NCBI RefSeq assembly: GCF_003594875.1
Contig: NZ_QZEY01000006.1
Span: 62,001-126,000, forward strand
Source: Bailinhaonella thermotolerans
GTDB lineage: Bacteria > Actinomycetota > Actinomycetes > Streptosporangiales > Streptosporangiaceae
Length of the DNA: 64,000 bases
Direction: 5' to 3'
The translations under genes were made by a program, and so were the position numbers. The notes beneath the pieces are model-generated. The model made no database searches and was not told where the DNA came from. It saw only the letters and a list, made by a program, of their open reading frames with translations. Positions 47,558 to 55,288 of the stretch are shown one piece after another; position 1 is the stretch's first letter, and every line of letters starts with the position of its first letter.

Positions 47558-48895
47558 ATGAGGATCGACAGGCGGCACGGAAGATTCGCCGCGGTCGCGG
47601 CGGCGCTGACCGCCCTGCTCGCGGCCGCGGCCTGCGGCGGCGGCGGCGAGAGCGGCGGCGGCGCCGGCAAGTCCGGCGGCGAGAGCGGCGGGAAGATCAC
47701 GCTGACGCTCGACACCTTCGGCAACTTCGGCTACAAGGCGCTGATCGACCAGTACCAGCAGGCCCACCCGAACATCAAGATCGAGCACCGGATCGTCCAG
47801 CGGTTCGAGGACCAGTACCTCCCCCGCATGACGCAGTGGCTCAACGCCGGGCGGGGCGCGGGCGACGTCATCGGCATCGACGAGGGCGCGATGGGCCTCA
47901 TGGCCGCGAACCCCGGCTACTTCACGGACCTGGCGCAGTTCGGCCTGGACAAGCGCGAGTCGGAGTTCCCGCCCTTCAAGTGGCAGGCCGGGATCAACTC
48001 CGAGGGCAAGCTGTTCGCCCTCGGCACCGACGTCGGCGGCCTGAACATGTGTTACCGCAAGGACCTGTTCGAGAAGGCCGGCCTGCCCACCGACCGCGAG
48101 GAGGTCGCCAAGCTCTGGCCGGACTGGAACGGCTACCTGGAGACCGGCAAGAAGTTCGCGGCCAAGAACACCGGCAAGGACGACCCGAAGTTCGTCGACG
48201 GCCCGAACACGGTCTATGAGGCCGTGCTCGCGCAGGAGGCCGCCAAGAACGGCAACATCACCTACTTCGACAAGCAGAACCAGCTCGTCGTGGACAAGAA
48301 CCCGGCGGTCAAGGCCGCGTTCGACTACGTGCAGCAGGTCAGCAAGGCCGGTCTGACGGCCAAGCTGCGCGCCTTCGACCCGACGTGGGACACCGGCTTC
48401 AAGAAGGGCCAGTTCGCCACGATCGCCTGCCCCTCGTGGATGCTCGGCATCATCGAGGAGAAGACCGGCGCGGAGGGCAAGGGCCAGTGGGACGTCGCGG
48501 CGGTCCCGGGCGGCGGCGGCAACTGGGGCGGCTCCTGGCTGGCGGTGCCCAAGCAGAGCAAGCACCCCAAGGAGGCCGCGGACCTGCTGAACTTCCTCAC
48601 CAGCAAGGACGGCCACATCGGCGCCTTCAAGGAGGCCAAGGGCCTGCCCAGCTCGCTGCCCGCCCAGCAGGACGCGGCGGTGACCGGGCTCACCAGTGAG
48701 TACTTCAACAACGCCCCCGTGGGCAAGATCTTCACCGCCTCCGTCACCAGCCTCCAGCCGGTCTTCCTGGGCAAGGACCACGCGGCGGTGAAGGCCGCGG
48801 TGGGCCGGGTGGTCGAGGGCATGGACCAGGGCTCGATCAAGTACGACCAGGCCTGGCAGCGCTTCCTCGACGCGGGCAAGAGCGCGGCGCGCTGA
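47558..48895 (+). CDS. cebE: Cellobiose/cello-oligosaccharide ABC transporter binding lipoprotein
   Basis: 445 residues with GAGAGGGG before ATG. Lipoprotein signal ending in LLAAAAC with lipidated Cys26, a Gly/Ser linker, then a type I extracellular solute-binding domain (LDTFGNFGYKALIDQYQQAH; FKWQAGINSEGKLFALGTD). The substrate is inferred from context: CebR boxes upstream, two MalFG-type permeases and a GH1 beta-glucosidase downstream. As in other ceb loci there is no dedicated ATPase, so a shared MsiK-type ATPase elsewhere is expected. Confidence 0.88.
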   Translation: MRIDRRHGRFAAVAAALTALLAAAACGGGGESGGGAGKSGGESGGKITLTLDTFGNFGYKALIDQYQQAHPNIKIEHRIVQRFEDQYLPRMTQWLNAGRGAGDVIGIDEGAMGLMAANPGYFTDLAQFGLDKRESEFPPFKWQAGINSEGKLFALGTDVGGLNMCYRKDLFEKAGLPTDREEVAKLWPDWNGYLETGKKFAAKNTGKDDPKFVDGPNTVYEAVLAQEAAKNGNITYFDKQNQLVVDKNPAVKAAFDYVQQVSKAGLTAKLRAFDPTWDTGFKKGQFATIACPSWMLGIIEEKTGAEGKGQWDVAAVPGGGGNWGGSWLAVPKQSKHPKEAADLLNFLTSKDGHIGAFKEAKGLPSSLPAQQDAAVTGLTSEYFNNAPVGKIFTASVTSLQPVFLGKDHAAVKAAVGRVVEGMDQGSIKYDQAWQRFLDAGKSAAR

Positions 48896-48907
48896 CCGGA
48901 GCCGCGC

Positions 48908-48945
48908 CTGGGGTGACCGGCCCGGCAGCGGGCCGGTCACCCCAG
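48908..48945 (+). terminator. Perfect 16-bp-stem hairpin between cebE and cebF
   Basis: CTGGGGTGACCGGCCC (48908-48923) and GGGCCGGTCACCCCAG (48930-48945) pair fully around a 6-nt loop. It probably attenuates or protects mRNA so that binding protein exceeds permease. Confidence 0.8.
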
Positions 48946-48965
48946 CGCACGTCGAAAGGACCACG

Positions 48966-49922
48966 ATGACCCTCCACGTCGCGGCGCCGCCCGCCGAGCG
49001 CGCGGCCCCGCCCCCTCCCGCCCGCGGGCGGCGCCTGCTGTCCTGGCTGGACCTGCGCGCCAGCGGCTACGTCCTGGTCGCGCCGTACTTCCTGCTCTTC
49101 GCGATCTTCGGCGTGTTCCCGCTGGTCTACACGGCCTGGGTCTCGCTCCACGACTGGGAGCTCGCCGGGGACAAGACGTTCCTGGGCCTGGAAAACTACG
49201 GTTACCTGATCTCCGACCCGGTGTTCTGGAACGCCGTCCTGAACACCATCGGCATCTTCGCGCTGTCCACCGTCCCGCAGCTCGTGCTGGCGCTGATGCT
49301 GGCCAACGCCCTGAACAAGCGGCTGCGGGCGCGGCTGTTCCTGCGCCTTTCCATCCTGCTGCCGATGGTGACCTCGGTCGTCGCGGTGGCGGTCGTGTTC
49401 AGCCAGCTCTACCAGCGCGACTACGGCCTGATCAACTGGTTCCTCGGGCTGTTCGGGGTGGACAACATCCATTGGCAGGGCGAGAAGTGGTCCTCCTGGA
49501 TCGCGATCGCGTCCATGGTCGACTGGCGGTGGACCGGCTACAACGCGATCATCTACCTCGCCGCCATGCAGACCATCCCGCGCGACGTGTACGAGGCGGC
49601 CGAGCTGGACGGGGCCTCCCCCCGCCGGCAGTTCTGGCAGATCACCGTCCCGATGCTGCGCCCCACGATCATCTTCACGGTCTTCGTCTCCACGATCGGC
49701 GGCTTCACCCTCTTCGCCGAGCCGATGATCTTCGACGGCGGGCTCGCCGACGGCGGCACCGACGGCCAGTTCCAGACCGTCGCGATGCTGATCTACAAGG
49801 AGGCCTTCCGGGAGTTCGACTACGGGTACGGCGCCGCCGCGGCCTGGCTGCTGTTCGCGCTGATCCTGATCGGCGCCCTCGTCAACTACTCGCTGGCACG
49901 ACGGATCGGAGGCGGAAAGTGA
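48966..49922 (+). CDS. cebF: Cellobiose ABC transporter permease CebF
   Basis: 318 residues. Six membrane helices of the MalF type, starting near GYVLVAPYFLLFAIFGVFPL, with the ATPase-contact EAA loop AAELDGASPRRQFWQITVPM. It forms half of the channel. The stop overlaps the GTG of cebG (GTGA), giving coupled translation. Confidence 0.88.
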   Translation: MTLHVAAPPAERAAPPPPARGRRLLSWLDLRASGYVLVAPYFLLFAIFGVFPLVYTAWVSLHDWELAGDKTFLGLENYGYLISDPVFWNAVLNTIGIFALSTVPQLVLALMLANALNKRLRARLFLRLSILLPMVTSVVAVAVVFSQLYQRDYGLINWFLGLFGVDNIHWQGEKWSSWIAIASMVDWRWTGYNAIIYLAAMQTIPRDVYEAAELDGASPRRQFWQITVPMLRPTIIFTVFVSTIGGFTLFAEPMIFDGGLADGGTDGQFQTVAMLIYKEAFREFDYGYGAAAAWLLFALILIGALVNYSLARRIGGGK

Positions 49923-50767
49923 GCACCGCGACCGGGAGTCGCGTCTGGCACGCCGGCCCCCTCACGAAGATCACCCTCGCCCTCGGCGTCCTGCTGTCGG
50001 CGTTCCCGCTCTACTTCATGATCATCATCGCGACCCGGACCAACGACGAGGCCGTGGACGTGCCGCCCCCGCTGCTGCCCGGCGGCCGGCTCGGCGAGAA
50101 CGTCCAGCGCCTGCTGGACGCCGAGGAGGCCCACTTCCTGCTGGGCCTGGCCAACTCGTTCATCGTGGCGGCCACCGTCACCCTGTCGGTCGTGGCCATC
50201 TCGACGCTGGCCGGGTTCGCCTTCGCCAAGCTCCGCTTCCGCGGCGCGAAGGTGCTGCTGCTGACGATCCTCATCACGATGATGGTGCCGCTCCAGCAGA
50301 TGGGCGTCGTCCCCCTCTACCTGATGATGGTGGAGCTGGAGTGGAACGGCACGCTCAAGGCCGTCATCCTGCCGTTCCTCGTCAACGGCTTCGGCGTCTT
50401 CATGATGACGCAGTACACCACCCAGGCCGTGCCCGACGAGCTGGTCGAGGCCGCCCGGGTGGACGGTGCCGCCACGATGCGCATCTGGTGGAACGTCGTG
50501 CTGCCCGCCGTACGGCCGGGCATGGCGGTGCTCGCGCTGCTGGTCTTCATGCAGACCTGGAACGAGTTCATGTGGCCGCTGGTCGTGCTGGACCCGCAGA
50601 ACCCGACGGTGCAGCTCTCGATCAGCAACCTCAACGGCCAGTACACCAACGACTATCCGCTGATCTTCATGGGCACGGCGCTGTCCGTCGTCCCCCTGCT
50701 CTTCATTTTCGTCCTGTTCGGCCGCCAGATCGTCGGCGGACTCATGGAAGGTGCCGTGAAAGCGTGA
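49919..50767 (+). CDS. cebG: Cellobiose ABC transporter permease CebG
   Basis: 282 residues from GTG 49919. MalG-type permease of six helices with EAA loop AARVDGATMRIWWNVVLPAV. Pairs with CebF. Overlaps bglC (GTGA). Confidence 0.88.
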   Translation: MSTATGSRVWHAGPLTKITLALGVLLSAFPLYFMIIIATRTNDEAVDVPPPLLPGGRLGENVQRLLDAEEAHFLLGLANSFIVAATVTLSVVAISTLAGFAFAKLRFRGAKVLLLTILITMMVPLQQMGVVPLYLMMVELEWNGTLKAVILPFLVNGFGVFMMTQYTTQAVPDELVEAARVDGAATMRIWWNVVLPAVRPGMAVLALLVFMQTWNEFMWPLVVLDPQNPTVQLSISNLNGQYTNDYPLIFMGTALSVVPLLFIFVLFGRQIVGGLMEGAVKA

Positions 50768-52197
50768 CCACGCAATGGACCCCCGGCCGCGTCGACGCCC
50801 CGCCCGTGCTCCCCACCGGGTTCACGCTGGGCGCCGCCACCTCCGCCTACCAGGTGGAGGGGGCGGTCTCCGCCGACGGGCGGGGGCGCTCGATCTGGGA
50901 CACCTTCGCGGACACCCCGGGCAAGGTGGTCGGCGGCGACACCGGCGAGGTCGCGTCCGACCACTACCACCGCTACCGCGAGGACGTGCGGCTGATGGCC
51001 GAGCTGGGCCTGACGGCGTACCGGTTCTCGGTGGCCTGGCCGCGGATCGTGCCGGCGGGCTCGGGGGCGGTGAACGAGGCCGGGCTCGACTTCTACCGGC
51101 GGCTCGTGGACGCCCTGCTGGAGGCGGGCATCGAGCCGTGGATCACGCTCTACCACTGGGACCTGCCGCAGCCGCTGGAGGACGCGGGCGGCTGGCCGAA
51201 CCGCGACACGGCGTACCGGTTCGCGGAGTTCGCCGACGTCGTGCACGGCGCGCTGGGCGACCGCGTGTCCAACTGGATCACCGTGAACGAGCCCTGGTGC
51301 GCCGCCTTCGTGGGGTACGCCTCGGGTGAGCACGCCCCGGGCCGCCGGGAGCCCCGCGCCGCCGTACACGCGGCCCACCACCTGATGCTCGGGCACGGCC
51401 TGGCGGCGCAGGCGATCAGGGCGCGCAGCGCGAGCGCGCGGATCGGGGTCGGGCTGAACTTCTACCCGGTGGCCCCCGCCAGCGACAGCGAGGCCGACCG
51501 GGACGCGGCCCGGCGCATCGACGGGCTGCAGAACCGGTTCTTCGCCGACGCGGTGCTGCGCGGGGCCTACCCGGCGGACGTGCTGGAGGACCTGAGCGCC
51601 GTGACCGCCCCCGAGGAGTTCATCCGCGAGGGCGACCTGGCGACGATCTCGGTCCCGATCGACACGCTGTGCATCAACTACTACAGCCGCTACCGGGTGA
51701 GCGGCACGCCGGGCACCGGCAAGGAGAACGCCTCGGCGGCCCCCACCGGCGCCGGCTCCCCCTGGGTGGGCAGCGAGCACGTGAGCTTCCTGTCCAACGA
51801 CCTCCCCGTCACCAACATGAACTGGGAGATCGACGAGACCGGCCTGTCGGAGATCCTGGTACGGCTGGCGCGGGACTACCCCGGCGTCGAGCTGGCGGTG
51901 ACGGAGAACGGCGCGGCCTTCGACGACGAGGTCTCCCCTGACGGCGAGGTGCACGACGGGGAGCGGCTGGCCTACCTGGACGCCCACCTGCGGGCCTGCC
52001 GCGACGTGGTGGAACAGGGCGTGCCGCTGATCGGATACTTCGCGTGGACCTTCCTCGACAATTTCGAGTGGGCGTGGGGCTACGGCAAGCGCTTCGGCCT
52101 CGTCTACGTTGACTTCGCGACCCAGCGACGGATCCCCAAGGACAGCGCGCGCTGGTACGCGGAGGTGATCAAGGCGCGCCGGGCTCCGGCAGAATGA
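50764..52197 (+). CDS. bglC: GH1 beta-glucosidase
   Basis: 477 residues from GTG 50764. GH1 signatures: FTLGAATSAYQVEGAV at the N-terminus, acid/base Glu176 in TVNEPWC and nucleophile Glu381 in VTENGAAF, with FLDNFEWAWGYGKRFGLVYVD at the end. It hydrolyses imported cellobiose to glucose in the cytoplasm (no signal peptide). Overlaps cebR by ATGA. Confidence 0.93.
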   Translation: MTTQWTPGRVDAPPVLPTGFTLGAATSAYQVEGAVSADGRGRSIWDTFADTPGKVVGGDTGEVASDHYHRYREDVRLMAELGLTAYRFSVAWPRIVPAGSGAVNEAGLDFYRRLVDALLEAGIEPWITLYHWDLPQPLEDAGGWPNRDTAYRFAEFADVVHGALGDRVSNWITVNEPWCAAFVGYASGEHAPGRREPRAAVHAAHHLMLGHGLAAQAIRARSASARIGVGLNFYPVAPASDSEADRDAARRIDGLQNRFFADAVLRGAYPADVLEDLSAVTAPEEFIREGDLATISVPIDTLCINYYSRYRVSGTPGTGKENASAAPTGAGSPWVGSEHVSFLSNDLPVTNMNWEIDETGLSEILVRLARDYPGVELAVTENGAAFDDEVSPDGEVHDGERLAYLDAHLRACRDVVEQGVPLIGYFAWTFLDNFEWAWGYGKRFGLVYVDFATQRRIPKDSARWYAEVIKARRAPAE

Positions 52198-53243
52198 GCG
52201 TTTCGGAAGGGGGGCGTGCGGTGGGCGCGGAACACCAGCCGGTGAGCGGGCGGCCGACCCTGGAGGCGGTCGCCGCGCGGGCCGGGGTCGGCCGGGGCAC
52301 GGTCTCCCGGGTGATCAACGGGTCGCCGAAGGTGAGCGCGAAGGCCCGCGACGCGGTGCTGCGCGCCGTCGAGGAGCTGGGGTACGTCCCCAACCGCGCC
52401 GCGCGGTCGCTCGTGACCCGCCGTACGGACACGGTCGCGCTGGTCGTCTCGGAGTCGGAGGAGCGGATCTTCGCGGAGCCGTACTTCGCGGGGATCATCC
52501 GCGGCATCGGGTCGGCGCTGTCGGAGACCGGGCTGCAGCTCATCCTGGCGATGGCGCAGACGCGGGAGGACCACGAGCGGCTGGAGACCTACCTGGCGGG
52601 GCGGCACGTGGACGGCGTGCTGATGATCTCGATGCACGGGGGCGACCCGCTGTGGGAACGGCTGGAGCGCATCGGCGTGCCGGTCGTGCTCGGCGGGCGT
52701 CCCCCGGGCGCGGCCAGCGTCAGCTACGTGGACGCCGACAACCGGGCCGGCGCGCGGCAGGCGGTGCGCTACCTGGCCGAGCGGGGGCGGCGGCGCATCG
52801 CGGCGATCGCCGGCCCGCAGGACATGGGGGTGGGCGTGGACCGCCTCGCCGGGTACCGCGACGCGCTGGCGGCTGCGGAGCTGCCGGAGCTGGTGGCGTA
52901 CGGCGACTTCAGCGAGCAGAGCGGCGTCGAGGCGATGCGCGCCCTGCTGGCGGAGCACGGGGACCTGGACGCGGTGTTCACGGCCTCGGACCCGATGGCG
53001 GTGGGGGCGATGCGGGTGCTGCGCGAGCAGGGCCGCAGCATTCCCGGGGACGTGGCGGTGATCGGCTTCGACGACTCCCCCGTCGCCGCCCACGCCGACC
53101 CGCCGCTGACCACCGTGCACCAGCCGGCCGAGCAGATGGGCCGCCAGATGGCCCACCTGCTCGTCACCCGCATCAACGGGGAGCGCTCCGAGCAGTCGGT
53201 GCTCATACTCGACACGCACCTGGTGGTCCGCGCCTCCGCCTGA
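52194..53243 (+). CDS. cebR: LacI family repressor CebR
   Basis: 349 residues from ATG 52194, overlapping the bglC stop. LacI helix-turn-helix at about 20-65 (PTLEAVAARAGVGRGTVSRV, then LGYVPNRAARSL) and a periplasmic-binding-like ligand domain ending in the VIGFDDSPVAAHADPPLTT region. CebR binds TGGGAGCGCTCCCA and is released by cellobiose in Streptomyces; two perfect sites lie upstream of cebE. Here cebR is the last gene of the operon rather than upstream of cebE, giving autoregulation. Confidence 0.9.
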   Translation: MSVSEGGRAVGAEHQPVSGRPTLEAVAARAGVGRGTVSRVINGSPKVSAKARDAVLRAVEELGYVPNRAARSLVTRRTDTVALVVSESEERIFAEPYFAGIIRGIGSALSETGLQLILAMAQTREDHERLETYLAGRHVDGVLMISMHGGDPLWERLERIGVPVVLGGRPPGAASVSYVDADNRAGARQAVRYLAERGRRRIAAIAGPQDMGVGVDRLAGYRDALAAAELPELVAYGDFSEQSGVEAMRALLAEHGDLDAVFTASDPMAVGAMRVLREQGRSIPGDVAVIGFDDSPVAAHADPPLTTVHQPAEQMGRQMAHLLVTRINGERSEQSVLILDTHLVVRASA

Positions 53244-53362
53244 CCGCCCGCGCTCGCCCCCGGCCCCGCGCCCGTACGGCCCGGGGCCGTGTGCCCGTTA
53301 CGGCGCGGGCCCTACGGCCGTACGGGCGTCAGGTCGCGCGGCCGCGGGGCCGTACGGCCGGG

Positions 53363-54607
53363 TCAGGCCCGCTGGGCGACCGGGGCCGGGGTCAGCGCCT
53401 CGGGGGTGCGGACGTGCTCGGGCAGCACGCCGTGGCCGACGAACAGCGGGATCAGGTCACGGACCAGCGGCACCCGGGGGATCAGGCGGAACACGGCCGG
53501 GGGCGGGGTGTCGCCCTCGAACACCCGCTTGATCACCTGGTTCTGCACGAACCGCTGCGCCTCCTGCGTGATGACGGTCGGCGGCATGCGGCGGCGCTGG
53601 ATGCGGGCGAGCACCGAGCGCGGGACGGGTCCCCCGCGCCGCAGCGGCCCGGCCAGCGCGTTCGCGGCGGCCACGGCGTCCTGCACGGCCAGGTTGATGC
53701 CGACGCCGAACACCGGCGACATGGCGTGGGCGGCGTCCCCGATGCACAGCAGCCCCTCCCGGTGCCAGCGGCGCAGCCGGTTGACCTGCACGCGCAGCAC
53801 GCTCGTGTCGTCCCAGGCCCGGACCTGCCCGACCCGGTCGCCGAGGAACGGCAGCAGCCCGCGCACGCGGTCGCGGAACGCCTCGACGCCGGCCTCGCGC
53901 AGTTCCCCGGCCGCCCCCTTGGGGATGATGTAGGCGAACTGCCAGTAGGATTCGCGGTTGATCGCCGCCATCATGTAGCCGCTGGAGATGCGCAGGAACG
54001 AGTCGGGCGGGTCGCCCTCGCCCCGGTCGACGCGGAACCAGACCACGTCCATCGGCGCTCCGATGTCGGTGGGCACCAGCGCGGCCATCCGCCGGATGCG
54101 GGAGTCGCGCCCGTCGGCGGCCACCGTGAGCGTGGCGCGCAGCTCGTGCTCGCCCTCGGCGTCGCGGTAGCGCAGCCCGCGCACGGCCTGCCCCTCGCGG
54201 ATCACGTCGTACGCCTCGGCCCGCATGACCAGCTTGAACGTCGGGTAGCGCTTGGCGTTCTCGGTGATCATGTTGAGGAAGTCCCATTGCGGGACGAACG
54301 CGACGTACTTGTACTTCCCGGGGATGTTCTCCAGCCCGGCGAACGGCTGGATCCCCTCGTCGGTGTAGACGCTGATGCGCCGCGTCTTGCGGTGCGGGAT
54401 CCGGTGGAACTCCTCGGCGAGCCCCAGCTCGTCGAGGACCTGCAGGGTCGAGGGGTGGATGGTGTCGCCGCGGAAGTCGCGCAGGAAGTCGGCGTGCTTC
54501 TCCAGCAGCACCACCTCGACCCCGGCGCGGGCGAGCTGCAGCGCCAGCATCGCCCCGGCGGGCCCGCCCCCGGCGATGGCCACGGTCGTCGTCTCGATGC
54601 GCCCCAT
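53363..54607 (-). CDS. FAD-dependent monooxygenase (PHBH-type)
   Basis: 414 residues. Group A flavoprotein: VAIAGGGPAGAMLALQLARA (FAD dinucleotide motif), AADGRDSRIR (DG motif) and LLCIGDAAHAMSPVFGVGIN (GD motif). These enzymes hydroxylate aromatic or polyketide substrates with NAD(P)H and oxygen. The substrate is not clear. The predicted promoter contains a TGATG-N5-CATCA operator. Confidence 0.9.
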   Translation of the reverse strand: MGRIETTTVAIAGGGPAGAMLALQLARAGVEVVLLEKHADFLRDFRGDTIHPSTLQVLDELGLAEEFHRIPHRKTRRISVYTDEGIQPFAGLENIPGKYKYVAFVPQWDFLNMITENAKRYPTFKLVMRAEAYDVIREGQAVRGLRYRDAEGEHELRATLTVAADGRDSRIRRMAALVPTDIGAPMDVVWFRVDRGEGDPPDSFLRISSGYMMAAINRESYWQFAYIIPKGAAGELREAGVEAFRDRVRGLLPFLGDRVGQVRAWDDTSVLRVQVNRLRRWHREGLLCIGDAAHAMSPVFGVGINLAVQDAVAAANALAGPLRRGGPVPRSVLARIQRRRMPPTVITQEAQRFVQNQVIKRVFEGDTPPPAVFRLIPRVPLVRDLIPLFVGHGVLPEHVRTPEALTPAPVAQRA

Positions 54608-54638
54608 AGCGCACCTCCCGGACTAGGAATTCAACGCC

Positions 54639-54653
54639 TGATGAATAACATCA
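54639..54653. promoter_or_regulatory. Inverted repeat in the monooxygenase promoter
   Basis: TGATGAATAACATCA: 5-bp perfect arms around 5 bp. On the minus strand it overlaps a possible -35 (TTATTC), 17 bp before a possible -10 (TAGTCC). Candidate operator; no regulator gene is adjacent. Confidence 0.55.
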
Positions 54654-54732
54654 TCACACCCGACCCCTGCCCTGTCCACCCCCGTCCTCCCCTCTTCCCG
54701 CGCCCCCTCCTCCCGGTCCCTGAGAACGGAAG

Positions 54733-54752
54733 CGCCCCCCGCGCGGGGGGCG
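54733..54752 (-). terminator. GC hairpin after the LRV-like gene
   Basis: CGCCCCCC and GGGGGGCG around a GCGC loop, just past the stop codon at 54774. Confidence 0.7.
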
Positions 54753-54773
54753 ATCGCCTGCTCCCGGGCCCGG

Positions 54774-55094
54774 TCAGGGGATCAGCCGGGCCATCTCGGC
54801 GGGTGGCAGCGAGGGGTTCGCGGCGGCGGCCTCCGCGACCGCCTCGTCCTCGTCGCCCAGCAGCGCGACCAGGACCGGGACCGGGAGGGCGGGGTGGGCG
54901 GCGGCCAGGGGGCGCGCGTACTCGTCGGTGAGGCACACCGCGAGGGCCGCCGGACTCGCGTTCGGATGGCGGGCGACCCGCTTCAGCGCCTCGCGCGCGG
55001 GCGCCCGCCGTACCACCGCCTCCAGCAACCCCGCCGAGGCGCCCGGATTGCCCGCGACCCCCGCCGCGACCCCCCACCCATGCCGTCCCAACAT
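54774..55094 (-). CDS. Variant leucine-rich-repeat (LRV)-like small protein
   Basis: 106 residues from ATG 55094. Four or so helical repeats of about 22 residues with the pattern VARHPNASPAALAVCL and AAAHPALPVPVLVALLGD, typical of LRV/HEAT-like solenoids. Such repeats mediate protein binding; no enzyme motif. The start is uncertain because no strong ribosome site is seen and the frame is open upstream. It lies downstream of secDF on the same strand. Confidence 0.65.
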   Translation of the reverse strand: MLGRHGWGVAAGVAGNPGASAGLLEAVVRRAPAREALKRVARHPNASPAALAVCLTDEYARPLAAAHPALPVPVLVALLGDEDEAVAEAAAANPSLPPAEMARLIP

Positions 55095-55243
55095 CTCGCA
55101 CAGCCGCTCACCCGCGAGGCACGGACGGCTCTTCCCCGGCGTGGTGCTCCGCCCGCCCGAGGTGTGTGGCCGGTGCTTCCGGTGGTGTACGGCGCCGCCG
55201 GGCCCTCCCGGGGCGTACGGGGGCGTCGGGGGTGGAGATGGGG

Positions 55244-55275
55244 GCGCCCCCGGCTCCTGGTGGAGGCGGGGGCGC
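55244..55275 (-). terminator. Hairpin after secDF
   Basis: GCGCCCCCG (55244-55252) pairs with CGGGGGCGC (55267-55275). Confidence 0.55.
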
Positions 55276-55288
55276 CGGGCGGGGTGGG

